NCBI GenBank assembly: GCA_028691595.1 | Contig: JAQUZA010000142.1 | Location: forward strand, 1-7,596 | Direction of reading: 5' to 3' | From: Candidatus Rifleibacteriota bacterium | GTDB lineage: Bacteria > Muiribacteriota > Ozemobacteria > Ozemobacterales > Ozemobacteraceae | Length of the DNA: 7,596 nucleotides | Part shown: piece by piece, positions 1-6,941 of the stretch | Position numbering within the stretch: position 1 is the stretch's first letter | Layout of the letters: each line of letters starts with the position of its first letter | Made by a program: the position numbers and the translations under genes | Notes under the pieces: model-generated | Databases searched by the model: none | Seen by the model: only the letters and a program-made list of their open reading frames with translations | Told to the model about the DNA's origin: nothing

Positions 1-276
1 CATTCGGGTAAAAAGAGAATTGAAAAAGGTTTGTGCCGAGATGAAAACCCTGTTTCTGGATTTGCTGGTGCAATCGCTTGCCCATGCATGTTTTCGCGAG
101 TCGGCCCATTGAACGTAATAAACATTGAAATGCCTTGCCAGGCCGTGTGCCAGCCAAAAAGCCCTGCTGATGCCTGGAGGGAGGGAATCCGGGGCAATGA
201 ATAGAAGGTTCTTTCTATTGCCTTTTTCTAATTGAATTTTTGTATCGGGAATTCTATGCATTGGAGCCATCATCAT
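1..276 (-). CDS. Probable glycosyltransferase, N-terminal part only (runs off left edge)
   Basis: An open frame of 92 codons runs to the left window edge without a stop, so the C-terminal part is missing. The visible part has a strand-like hydrophobic segment (KNLLFIAPDS, about residues 23-32), then a helix rich in small residues (GISRAFWLAHGLARHF) and a second strand (NVYYVQW). This is the usual start of the N-terminal Rossmann-like half of GT-B glycosyltransferases, which transfer a sugar from a nucleotide donor in the cytoplasm. No donor-binding motif is visible, so the family call is inference supported by context. The start is ambiguous: three in-frame ATG codons lie in a row (276, 273, 270), preceded by an in-frame TTG. 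A GGAGG at 291-295 sits 14 bases before the first ATG, longer than usual, and 11 bases before the TTG. The gene overlaps the end of the flippase gene by about 20 bases, suggesting translational coupling in one operon. Confidence 0.6.
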   Translation of the reverse strand, partial: MMMAPMHRIPDTKIQLEKGNRKNLLFIAPDSLPPGISRAFWLAHGLARHFNVYYVQWADSRKHAWASDCTSKSRNRVFISAQTFFNSLFTRM

Positions 277-1525
277 CAAGTGTTTTTAGTCCTCCAGGCA
301 GGCTGAAAAGAGGGATGATTATTCCTGGAATTGCCGCAATAATACCGATCCAGATTGCCCCGTTCAGGCTTGTTATATCAAAATAGCAGACATAAGCCAA
401 CTGAAGAAAGAGAATAGCTGGGATATTTATCCAGACATGCTTTACCCATGCTTTACCCAGCATGATTGACCATAACATCCCGCCAAAGGAATGCAGAATT
501 GAACTGAACAAAATAAGGGTAAGCTCATGTTGAAGGTGAGTATATTTTTCTCCTAATATCCATAAAATCTTCTCGGGATAGAGATACGAGATAGACAATG
601 CGCATCCTGACCAGAAAATGAAAATCGAAACAACCTGGCAAAAGCGCCTGAAAAAAACAACTCGCTGATGAATTCTCGCGAAACCCGGAACAATGTAATT
701 TGTGGTTAATTCTCCAATGAATCCGAAAATTATGGCAAATCTTCCGAGGGCACCTATTTCTGCTACTCCAGAGGTGTTACCGAAAATAGATATCAACCAG
801 ATAGTAAGCTGCCCCTGGATTGTATAAAAAATGGAATTTGGGGCAAGACGTTTCAATGTTTCAACAATTTCTTTCTGATACGATTCGTTCAAAGGCCCTT
901 CGATAGCTATTTCCCTTGATAATTCTTTTGACAATTTCATGTGTCTGATAACCGAAGAACCGAACGTTGTTAAAATCCCGATGAGTGCGTTTAAATAAAC
1001 AAAATAGCCGCTCATAATCATCAGAAGACGCAGAAGTCTGGTTTTGAGTTCGATTTTTTGAACGATGATTACCTGCTTGAACAGGCGCAAAATGACGAGG
1101 TAGTATTCTACTGCCAGGTTGAAATGAAGGTCTGCAAGAACAATTAAAACCAGAAGAGTTGCATAGAGGGCTGAAGCTCCATTTTTCAATAACAACCATG
1201 CCATGATCGGGGCAACCAAAAGGGTGGCATAGAAAGCTAGCTTGCGCCGATAGAAAAAACCGGTATACATCAGCCTGCCGAGTTCCTTTTTGTCTTGAAG
1301 AATTCTGCTGGCAATCGCCATGACTGCACTGCCGACACCTAAATTAGCAAGAATGCTGAACGTGCTTTGCATCGAGAAGGCAATCGTGTAAAAGGCATAT
1401 TCTTCTCTCGAAAGAAATCTGACCAGAATCAGGCCGGTAAATAAACCTGTCAGTTGGATCATTGCCTGAAAAACGGCGAACACTGAAAGGTGCTTTAACC
1501 AGTCAGTTACCCTGCGAATATTCAT
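254..1525 (-). CDS. Wzx-like polysaccharide/oligosaccharide flippase (MOP superfamily)
   Basis: This 423-residue protein is strongly hydrophobic, with roughly ten to twelve likely membrane segments (for example about residues 12-35, 42-65, 95-113, 119-141, 165-190, 256-281, 295-315, 335-355 and 365-410). Basic stretches fall between them, such as FYRRK near 91-95 and FFRRF near 291-295. Length and topology match Wzx-type flippases of the MOP superfamily, which move undecaprenyl-diphosphate-linked oligosaccharides from the inner to the outer face of the cytoplasmic membrane. The N-terminal region with FLSREEYAFYTIAFS followed by NLGVGSAVMAIASR fits the conserved first helices of that family. 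It starts at ATG 1525, 22 bases after the stop of the GT8-like gene. The ribosome site is only a purine run (GAAGAAAG). Neighbouring glycosyltransferases support export of a glycan rather than drug efflux or lipid II flipping. Substrate is unknown, as Wzx sequences diverge too much to predict it. Confidence 0.88.
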   Translation of the reverse strand: MNIRRVTDWLKHLSVFAVFQAMIQLTGLFTGLILVRFLSREEYAFYTIAFSMQSTFSILANLGVGSAVMAIASRILQDKKELGRLMYTGFFYRRKLAFYATLLVAPIMAWLLLKNGASALYATLLVLIVLADLHFNLAVEYYLVILRLFKQVIIVQKIELKTRLLRLLMIMSGYFVYLNALIGILTTFGSSVIRHMKLSKELSREIAIEGPLNESYQKEIVETLKRLAPNSIFYTIQGQLTIWLISIFGNTSGVAEIGALGRFAIIFGFIGELTTNYIVPGFARIHQRVVFFRRFCQVVSIFIFWSGCALSISYLYPEKILWILGEKYTHLQHELTLILFSSILHSFGGMLWSIMLGKAWVKHVWINIPAILFLQLAYVCYFDITSLNGAIWIGIIAAIPGIIIPLFSLPGGLKTLDDDGSNA

Positions 1526-1547
1526 GATCTTTCTTCAGAAAAGCCTG

Positions 1548-2474
1548 TCATGTTCTTCTGATAAACCTTCCGATAATCTTGCCTGCTAACAGGTCGAGCT
1601 TCTTCTTTCTGATCTGGTTTTGGCTGAAAGGCTTTATTGGTCCCTTTCCTGCAAATTCCCAGAAAAGTTTGTCGGCCTTTGTTGGTGGGGCTCCGTTTAT
1701 TGCCGCAAGAAAAAAGTTTTTAGTCCATGGTTTGGCCTGGCCAATTGCATGACTCATTATTTTTCCTCCATGGATGAAGTCCATAGCCTCCGGGCCTATT
1801 GTTGAGATTGGATGTTCGGTTATCATCAACGCAAGATTAAGAGCATCCTGATCAGCAATACAGAATGAATTCAATCGGCTGGCCCGCGAGGGAGGGGAGA
1901 AAAATTTCAATTCGTCTTCTGTCCACACGGTTTTGATTAGTTTTTCCCATAGTTGGAAAAAATCCTTTTGTGAAGAGTTCAGGGCAACGAAGCCGCCGTT
2001 ATAAAAAAAGTCAGACTCACGATTGATTTTTAATCCCATTTTCAGGGCAGTATTTTTCCATGAGCATTTTATCGGGTGGTTAGATGGCATACAGCTATTT
2101 ACATCCTGACAAACCGCAATTCCATTGCTTACCCAGTCGGTCATGAATGCCCAGTGAGCTTTCAGAATAATGTCAGGATCAAAATAGAAAAGGCTTTCGG
2201 CTGTTTCCTCTTCAAGAATTTTATTGAAAAAACTGGGTTTGAAATGGGTGAAGTGGTAGGGGGTTTCGAGATTCATGAATTCCAGGGTAAAATTTTCGCT
2301 CAAAAAGTAGGAATCCTTCTTTGCTCCAGGCTGAAGTTTCTTTATCCAGAAAGGTAAACTACCCCGGTAGCCTGCAATGAATTTGCCTTTGAAGCCAGCA
2401 TGAAACAGCGAATTTAATAAAATTGCCAGGCCATAATGAAAATGCTTTTCAAATAAGGAACAGGCGATACGCAT
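1548..2474 (-). CDS. GT8-like glycosyltransferase (GT-A fold)
   Basis: A 308-residue cytoplasmic protein with the ordered landmarks of family 8 glycosyltransferases, which use a nucleotide-sugar and a divalent metal with retention of configuration. The N-terminus IACSLFEKHFHYGLAILLNSL (broken here as IACSLFEKHF then HYGLAILLNSL) fits the first strand and helix. The metal-binding DxD is FDPDI (D99, D101). Downstream come YNGGFVALN (about 158-166), DQDALNLAL (from D208), and HAIGQAKPW (H242 to W250), which matches the HxxGxxKPW signature. The start at ATG 2474 is chosen because AGGAG lies 5 bases before it and the fold begins just after it. A longer in-frame reading from TTG 2579 would begin inside the promoter -35 element and adds 35 residues with no family resemblance. 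It is first in the leftward operon. Donor and acceptor sugars cannot be told; galactosyl or glucosyl transfer is usual in this family. Confidence 0.85.
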   Translation of the reverse strand: MRIACSLFEKHFHYGLAILLNSLFHAGFKGKFIAGYRGSLPFWIKKLQPGAKKDSYFLSENFTLEFMNLETPYHFTHFKPSFFNKILEEETAESLFYFDPDIILKAHWAFMTDWVSNGIAVCQDVNSCMPSNHPIKCSWKNTALKMGLKINRESDFFYNGGFVALNSSQKDFFQLWEKLIKTVWTEDELKFFSPPSRASRLNSFCIADQDALNLALMITEHPISTIGPEAMDFIHGGKIMSHAIGQAKPWTKNFFLAAINGAPPTKADKLFWEFAGKGPIKPFSQNQIRKKKLDLLAGKIIGRFIRRT

Positions 2475-2479
2475 GAGTT

Positions 2480-2484
2480 CTCCT
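2480..2484 (-). promoter_or_regulatory. Ribosome binding site deciding the GT8-like start
   Basis: On the minus strand AGGAG lies here, five bases before ATG 2474. The upstream TTG at 2579 has no comparable site, so this motif favours the shorter, 308-residue protein. Confidence 0.75.
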
Positions 2485-2550
2485 GAAAATCTGGCAAAAT
2501 TGCTTTGAGATATTGTTTGTTGCCTTCTGAACGAAGGGATGAATGATTCT

Positions 2551-2579
2551 ATTATACTTTCGATGGCCAAAGATATCAA
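2551..2579 (-). promoter_or_regulatory. Near-consensus sigma70-type promoter for the leftward operon
   Basis: Read on the minus strand, TTGATA (2579-2574) is followed by exactly 17 bases and then TATAAT (2556-2551). That is five of six -35 matches, a perfect -10 and the optimal spacer. Transcription would start near 2544, giving an untranslated leader of about 70 bases before ATG 2474. It is placed correctly to drive the GT8-like gene, the flippase and the downstream glycosyltransferase. The match is seen in the sequence; activity and sigma factor are inferred. Confidence 0.75.
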
Positions 2580-2660
2580 AATAATAGACCCGCTGGCCGG
2601 CGAACTGAAAAGGATAAAAATTTTTGGAATTCAGGTTTAATGATGATAAGTTAATACTAT

Positions 2661-3818
2661 ATGAGCGAAATAAAACAGATAAAGCCACTGCTGCTTTGCG
2701 ATTATCAGGAAGATGGGCGGGTAAGCATGGAACGCTATGCCAGTCGTATTCTTTCTGGTTTGGTTGACCGCTCGGGCTTTCAATCCGCATCTGCATTTTT
2801 GCCTGTTTTTCCTGTTTGGCTGCAATATTTGCCAATCTCTCAAATAATGAAACTGAGAATGGCAAGGTTCATTATTTACCCTTACCAGGTTCGCAAATTG
2901 CAGGCTGACATTTTTCATATTGTTGACCATGGTTATACTCACCTGCTGCCGAGCCTTGAACCTGAAAAAACGGTTGTTACCGTTCACGACCTTATCCCTT
3001 TGCTTGCACACAAAAAGCTTATTAAAGGGCTTGATTTTTTTTGGCCACCCTTTCTGGTAAGGTTTTCACTTTCGTTTTTGCGACGTGTGGCAAGAATTAT
3101 TGCTGTCAGCGAGAATACCCGAAACGATTTGGTCAGGTATCTCGGCTGTGATCCGGCAAAAATACAGGTTGATTACAATGGTCTGGATAAACAGTTGTGC
3201 TCTTACTCCCTCCTCCAACGTGAAGAATGTCGTAGAAGCTTTAATTTCCCGGGCGGAAAAAATCACTATGTTCTTGTTTCAGGTGTTCAGGCCTATAAAA
3301 ACCATGAAACCTCGCTGAAAGTAATCAGCCGTCTTCGTGAGTTATGCAAAAAACCTGTGTTTGTTGTTCGATTTGGTGCTAGTTCAAGCAAATGGAACTC
3401 ATTGATAAGAGAACATGGACTTGAAGATTGTCAGATAACAATAGGCCCATTGGCGCAGAAGCGTGTCGTAGACATGTATAACAGCGTCGATTGTTTGTTG
3501 TTTCCGAGTTGGTATGAAGGTTTTGGCTGGCCTCCACTTGAAGCGATGGCCTGCGGCATACCGGTGGTGACTTCAAATGTAGCTTCTCTTCCTGAAGTTG
3601 TTGGGAGTGCCGGGATAATGAATTCTCCTGATGACGTTGAAGGTTTGGCCCAGTCAGTTTATAAGGTATTAACCAATACAGATTTACGTGACACTCTTGT
3701 TGAGAAAGGTTTGAACAGGGCTAAATCTTTTACCTGGGAAAAAACAGCAGACAAGATTGCCGAAATTTACCAATCGATAAACAGTTCTCAGTCTTTGCGT
3801 TCAGGAAATTGTTCATGA
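2661..3818 (+). CDS. Glycosyltransferase family 4 (GT-B fold)
   Basis: A 385-residue protein of usual GT4 length, lacking a signal peptide, so cytoplasmic or membrane-associated. N-terminal landmarks include DYQEDGRVSMERYA (about 14-27), VVTVHDLIP (105-113) and IAVSENTRNDL (147-157), common in GT4 mannosyl- and related transferases. The donor-binding C-terminal half begins near residue 200 with YVLVSGVQAYKNH and contains FPSWYEGFGWPPLEAMACG, where E286 and E294 form the EX7E motif of retaining GT4 enzymes. It is followed by GIPVVTSNVASLPEVVG. ATG 2661 is the start; its ribosome site is poor (GATAAG about ten bases upstream). An internal ATG at codon 23 would cut into the conserved N-terminus. 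A run of eight T at 3035-3042 lies in the coding frame. It is first in the rightward pair, and its stop overlaps the next start. The sugar is not predictable; mannose is plausible from family habit only. Confidence 0.92.
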   Translation: MSEIKQIKPLLLCDYQEDGRVSMERYASRILSGLVDRSGFQSASAFLPVFPVWLQYLPISQIMKLRMARFIIYPYQVRKLQADIFHIVDHGYTHLLPSLEPEKTVVTVHDLIPLLAHKKLIKGLDFFWPPFLVRFSLSFLRRVARIIAVSENTRNDLVRYLGCDPAKIQVDYNGLDKQLCSYSLLQREECRRSFNFPGGKNHYVLVSGVQAYKNHETSLKVISRLRELCKKPVFVVRFGASSSKWNSLIREHGLEDCQITIGPLAQKRVVDMYNSVDCLLFPSWYEGFGWPPLEAMACGIPVVTSNVASLPEVVGSAGIMNSPDDVEGLAQSVYKVLTNTDLRDTLVEKGLNRAKSFTWEKTADKIAEIYQSINSSQSLRSGNCS

Positions 3819-5056
3819 AAATTCTGGTTTCTCATCCCACCAGCAATGCCAATTTTTTTCACCTTGTTGAAGGCATGATTCAGGCCGGAATTTGTCAGGA
3901 GATTGTAACGACACTGGCTTTTAAAAACCGCCCATTTTTTGGGTTTTTGCCGGTTCGATTGCAAAAAGAAATTAGTCGGCGCACTTTTCCAGATTCATGG
4001 TTTTCTTTGCTGAAAATATTCCCCTTCATCGAGATTGGGCGCCAATTGTCTCGAAAACTGGGTTGCGACAAGTTTTGCTGCCGGGCAGAAGGTATTTTCT
4101 CTGTCGATGCTGTTTATCGAAGTCTTGATTCATTTGTTGCCGGTAGATTGAAAAATCTTCAAGAAAAAATTGATGCTGTGTATTCCTACGAAGACGGTGC
4201 TTTGAAAACATTTGCCTGCGCAAGAAAAATGGGAATTGCTACTGTTTACGATTTGCCTATCGCCTATTGGGAATTAGCACAAAAAATTTATGACGAAGAG
4301 GCAATTCGTTTGCCGCAATGGGCATCTACCATGCCTGGTCGTCTGGATTCGCAGAAAAAACTCGCAAGAAAAACAAGAGAACTGGAACTCGCCGATACTG
4401 TCGTGGTACCAAGCAGTTTTGTCGAAAATAGCCTGCCAGAATGGGCTCGAAAAAGAAAACAAATTGTCAGATCAGCCTTCGGAACGCCATTAGTCGGTCT
4501 TTTTAGAGAAAGAACAGAATTTAAAAGCTTTGATAGACCACTCAGGGTATTGTTTGCCGGCTCAATGACCCAGAGAAAAGGCCTGGCTGATGTGTTTGCA
4601 GCGATGAAGATTCTGAACCGAAAGGATGTTCAGCTGGTGGTAATGGGGTCTCCCGTCCTGTCTTCTGAGTTTTATAGAAAAGAATACCCCGACTTCATCT
4701 ACGAATCCCCACGGCCTCATGCTGAAGTTCTTGAATTAATGCAAGCCTGCGATGTTTTTGTGCTGGCTTCGCTTGTTGAAGGCAGGGCACTGGTACAGCA
4801 GGAGGCAATGGCCTGCGGCCTGCCTATAATTATCACCCCCAACACCGGCGGAGAGGACCTGGTTGAAGAGGGCAAAACCGGTTTTCTCGTTCCAGTCAGG
4901 GCACCAGAAAAGCTTGCTGAAAAATTAGCCTGGTTTGCCGATAATCGTAGACTAATTCCTGAAATGGGGCTTGCCGCACACAAAAAGGCCGTTGAATACA
5001 CCTGGGCTGGCTACGCCGAAAGAATTTTGAACGCACTCAAACTTTTCCGGGGCTAA
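3815..5056 (+). CDS. Glycosyltransferase family 4 (GT-B fold)
   Basis: A 413-residue predicted cytoplasmic glycosyltransferase. The C-terminal half carries the donor site: LRVLFAGSMTQRKGLADV (about 243-260), LMQACDVFVLASLVEG, and EGRALVQQEAMACG with E322 and E330 as the EX7E pair, then GLPIIITPNTGGEDLV and GKTGFLVPVRAPEKLA, all typical of GT4. The N-terminal half (MKILVSHPTSNANFFHLVEG, then AVYSYEDGALKTFACARKMG and VVVPSSFVENSL) is the divergent acceptor half. ATG 3815 is chosen over the in-frame TTG 3809 because AGGA at 3803-3806 is 8 bases from the ATG. The ATG also forms an ATGA overlap with the preceding stop (3815-3818), indicating translational coupling of the two enzymes. They probably add successive sugars to one glycan, but that is inference. 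Sugar and linkage are unknown. Confidence 0.9.
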   Translation: MKILVSHPTSNANFFHLVEGMIQAGICQEIVTTLAFKNRPFFGFLPVRLQKEISRRTFPDSWFSLLKIFPFIEIGRQLSRKLGCDKFCCRAEGIFSVDAVYRSLDSFVAGRLKNLQEKIDAVYSYEDGALKTFACARKMGIATVYDLPIAYWELAQKIYDEEAIRLPQWASTMPGRLDSQKKLARKTRELELADTVVVPSSFVENSLPEWARKRKQIVRSAFGTPLVGLFRERTEFKSFDRPLRVLFAGSMTQRKGLADVFAAMKILNRKDVQLVVMGSPVLSSEFYRKEYPDFIYESPRPHAEVLELMQACDVFVLASLVEGRALVQQEAMACGLPIIITPNTGGEDLVEEGKTGFLVPVRAPEKLAEKLAWFADNRRLIPEMGLAAHKKAVEYTWAGYAERILNALKLFRG

Positions 5057-5084
5057 TAGCCTTTTGTGGTTTGTGGTGATTTTT

Positions 5085-5900
5085 TTAAGGCATCGGGAAA
5101 GCAGCCATGTTGAAGTCTTTGCTGGCGGTGTTTTCGTTCACCGTCTCGCCATTTTGGCCAAGACCGTCAAAGGAATCCAGTATCTTACATCTATATCCAA
5201 TCACTGTCAGAAATGAGGTGAGCCTTGAAATACTGGTGCCCGAACGTTGCAGGGCTTTTTCGTTGCATTCGATCATCATATGGGGTCTATATTTTTGAAT
5301 TGTCTCGACAGCACCTTTTAAAACTCTTTCCTCAAAACCTTCCACATCAATTTTTATTAAAGCAGGTCGAATATTCTGCTGTTTCACAAGAAAATCAAGG
5401 GTTGTTGAAATGATTCCATCACCCGATTCAGCGATAACAGGGTATTGCCATGGCTCTTTTCCGGGTTGGCTTTTTAGCAAAAACCTGGCATCCAATTCAG
5501 AGGAGAGCATCGCCTCATGGCAGATTACGTTATTTATTCGCAACCGGCTCTTAATCCGCTTAAGCTTGTCAATTTCCCTGGCTGAAGCCTCAATTGCATG
5601 AAAAACAGCGTTCGGAAACCTCTGGGCCAGAACCAGTGAAAAATAGCCTATATTGGCTCCACAATCAATAATTTGATCGCCATCGTTTATGATGCTGGCG
5701 CACCAGTTCATTTCCGTTTTTTCATGGCCGCGGCAGACAAATATCAGTTGTGAAAAATTGTCATCGATGAGCGCAACGAATTTAATACCATTTCGAAGTC
5801 TATATACCCAACCGGAAGGCAATAAGCTTGCCATAATTCTTACGAACAGCTGTCTCGCTTTCCAGTGCCAGGCTCTTAAGTCGAAAACTTTGGTTTTCAT
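5085..5900 (-). CDS. FkbM family SAM-dependent methyltransferase
   Basis: A 271-residue cytoplasmic Rossmann-fold methyltransferase of the FkbM type, which O-methylates hydroxyls of sugars or polyketide-like products using S-adenosylmethionine. The SAM-binding motif I is IIDCGANIGYFS (77-88), followed by FHAIEAS (100-106), whose acidic residue is expected to bind the SAM ribose. The family hallmark LIKIDVEGFEERVLKGA lies at 181-197 and MIECNE at 209-214. STTLD (165-169) before the hallmark is also usual. The protein looks complete, ending in DFNMAAFPMP. The start at ATG 5900 has a good ribosome site, TGAGGT at 5907-5912, six bases upstream. A 105-bp gap separates it from the preceding gene. 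It converges on the second GT4 gene with only 28 bp between stops. In this setting methylation of a polysaccharide residue, possibly a terminal cap, is the most likely role. Confidence 0.9.
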   Translation of the reverse strand: MKTKVFDLRAWHWKARQLFVRIMASLLPSGWVYRLRNGIKFVALIDDNFSQLIFVCRGHEKTEMNWCASIINDGDQIIDCGANIGYFSLVLAQRFPNAVFHAIEASAREIDKLKRIKSRLRINNVICHEAMLSSELDARFLLKSQPGKEPWQYPVIAESGDGIISTTLDFLVKQQNIRPALIKIDVEGFEERVLKGAVETIQKYRPHMMIECNEKALQRSGTSISRLTSFLTVIGYRCKILDSFDGLGQNGETVNENTASKDFNMAAFPMP

Positions 5901-6005
5901 TGGCTAACCTCATTTCAGGCAATTTTGCATTCAGACTACCAGATTGAGAATAACGGAACAATAGATAGATGGATGGATCCCGGCTTTGCTGCGGTTTGCA
6001 GTATA
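5901..6005. other. 105-bp gap inside the right-hand gene block
   Basis: This is the widest gap between same-strand genes here. It holds the ribosome site of the FkbM gene (TGAGGT, 5907-5912) and a short imperfect tetranucleotide run (GATA twice, GATG twice) near 5963-5978. The best promoter-like pair on the minus strand, TTGTTC, 17 bp, TAGTCT, matches only three of six positions in each box, so I do not call it. Confidence 0.5.
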
Positions 6006-6905
6006 TCACCCAATATTTCGCTTAGTTAAGTAAGGTTCACAGATTACATGACAACTTCGTGCTGAAACTTTTGCCAGATGGTCGATGTCGAGCTGCATGC
6101 CGTTTTGCCAGAGTTGTAAAAATTTTTCTGATGAGATTTCACCGCAGGGAAAATCAAAAATTTCGGTTTGAACCCGGTTGAAGGCAAAATTTCTGATTAC
6201 AGGCCTTTTTAGACACATGCCACTTCTATGCTTAAACAAAAAACGGTATGGTCCCATGGCCTGCTCAAATGTGTTGGGGGCACTGAAAACAATTTTTTCA
6301 CATAAGGCCATAATATCATCTCGGCTAAAGATATTTCCATCCACCGAAAGAGGCATTGCCCAGTCACCCTTTGATTTTAGCCATGAGAATTTTAACCAGT
6401 GGGAGCTTGTAATAGTCTGAAAAGATGGGGGAGGTGTTTCGATAGAGCCTGGCTGGCAAAAACTTATCTCCGGAGAAAGTCTTAAACTGGGAATAGCATT
6501 AAAGGGGTTTATTCCCCTTAGCCAACTAATATCAAAAGGATTTATGAAAAGAATGTCGTCGACGAGAAAAGTCAAAAAAGAATCAGAATCAGTTTTGCTG
6601 ATCATACTGAAAAGGTTCCGACGAAAATCGTTTTCTTCACAGCACTCTCTCAGATTTTGTGCGTGGGTTTCAAAGACTTCCCGGTAGGCTGCTGCCATTT
6701 CTTTACTGGTGGCTTTCCAAAGTATTGAACATGAGAAATTGCCTGCAAGGTGCCTCTTCATAGAACGTAGAAGACCATCTAGCTGTAAAGGCCTGTCTTT
6801 ACTGAAAACAATAATACTCAGTTTAACGAGGCATCTGGGGTTGACTCTGGTTTTTATCTGGTTGATGAAAAGCTTGCCGATGACTGAAATTCTTATTCTT
6901 TTCAT
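6006..6905 (-). CDS. Probable GT-A-type glycosyltransferase of poorly described family
   Basis: A 299-residue protein without signal peptide or clear membrane segment. It opens with LSIIVFSKDRPLQLDGLLRSM (split: LSIIVFSKDRP, 29-39, then LQLDGLLRSM), the first strand and helix expected of a nucleotide-sugar-binding GT-A fold. FLTFLVDDILFI (110-121) places V-D-D (D116, D117) where these enzymes hold the metal-binding DxD-like acidic pair. Further conserved-looking stretches are SLRLSPEISFC (140-150), DWAMPLSVDGNIFSRDDI (181-198) and NTFEQAM (211-217). I recognise this motif order from uncharacterised glycan-cluster proteins, not from a biochemically defined family, so function beyond glycosyl transfer is not assigned. 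The start at ATG 6905 has AAAGGT nine bases upstream. About 27 basic, weakly conserved-looking residues precede the fold. It sits 36 bp after one FkbM gene and 105 bp before another, suggesting a transferase whose product is methylated. Confidence 0.65.
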   Translation of the reverse strand: MKRIRISVIGKLFINQIKTRVNPRCLVKLSIIVFSKDRPLQLDGLLRSMKRHLAGNFSCSILWKATSKEMAAAYREVFETHAQNLRECCEENDFRRNLFSMISKTDSDSFLTFLVDDILFINPFDISWLRGINPFNAIPSLRLSPEISFCQPGSIETPPPSFQTITSSHWLKFSWLKSKGDWAMPLSVDGNIFSRDDIMALCEKIVFSAPNTFEQAMGPYRFLFKHRSGMCLKRPVIRNFAFNRVQTEIFDFPCGEISSEKFLQLWQNGMQLDIDHLAKVSARSCHVICEPYLTKRNIG

Positions 6906-6941
6906 GAAACACTTACCTTTGTGAGCTCTTAAAGCCGTTTT

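Larger units (their letters stand above)
2475..2660. other. Divergent intergenic regulatory region
   Basis: This 186-bp stretch separates the leftward and rightward transcription units. It holds the strong leftward promoter and the ribosome site of the GT8-like gene. For the rightward unit I see only weak candidates: a TTTAAT at 2636-2641 resembling a -10 box but with no good -35 before it, and TATACT at 2553-2558 inside the leftward promoter. No ops element (GGCGGTAG) of the JUMPstart kind is present, and I see no convincing operator palindrome. Confidence 0.6.

Noticed and set aside
2475..2579. N-terminal extension of the GT8-like gene from TTG 2579
   Set aside because: It overlaps a near-consensus promoter, has no ribosome site, and lies before the natural start of the fold.
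2636..2641. TTTAAT as -10 box of a rightward promoter
   Set aside because: No acceptable -35 lies 16-18 bases upstream and there is no extended -10, so it was mentioned only as a weak candidate.
2449..3011. Two minus-strand frames (2449-2865 and 2637-3011) opposite the first GT4 gene and the divergent region
   Set aside because: They are antisense to strongly supported coding sequence, look like random translation, and one crosses the promoter.
4717..5001. 94-codon minus-strand frame opposite the second GT4 gene
   Set aside because: It is antisense to the EX7E region, is rich in Ser, Ala and Thr, and shows no family resemblance.
5049..5065. Rho-independent terminator after the second GT4 gene
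   Set aside because: The stem has only four Watson-Crick pairs plus two possible G-U pairs, a three-base loop and four T, so it is too weak to call.
5800..6009. Small minus-strand frame of 69 codons upstream of the FkbM gene
   Set aside because: It mostly overlaps the start of the FkbM gene in another frame, has no ribosome site and shows no recognisable domain.
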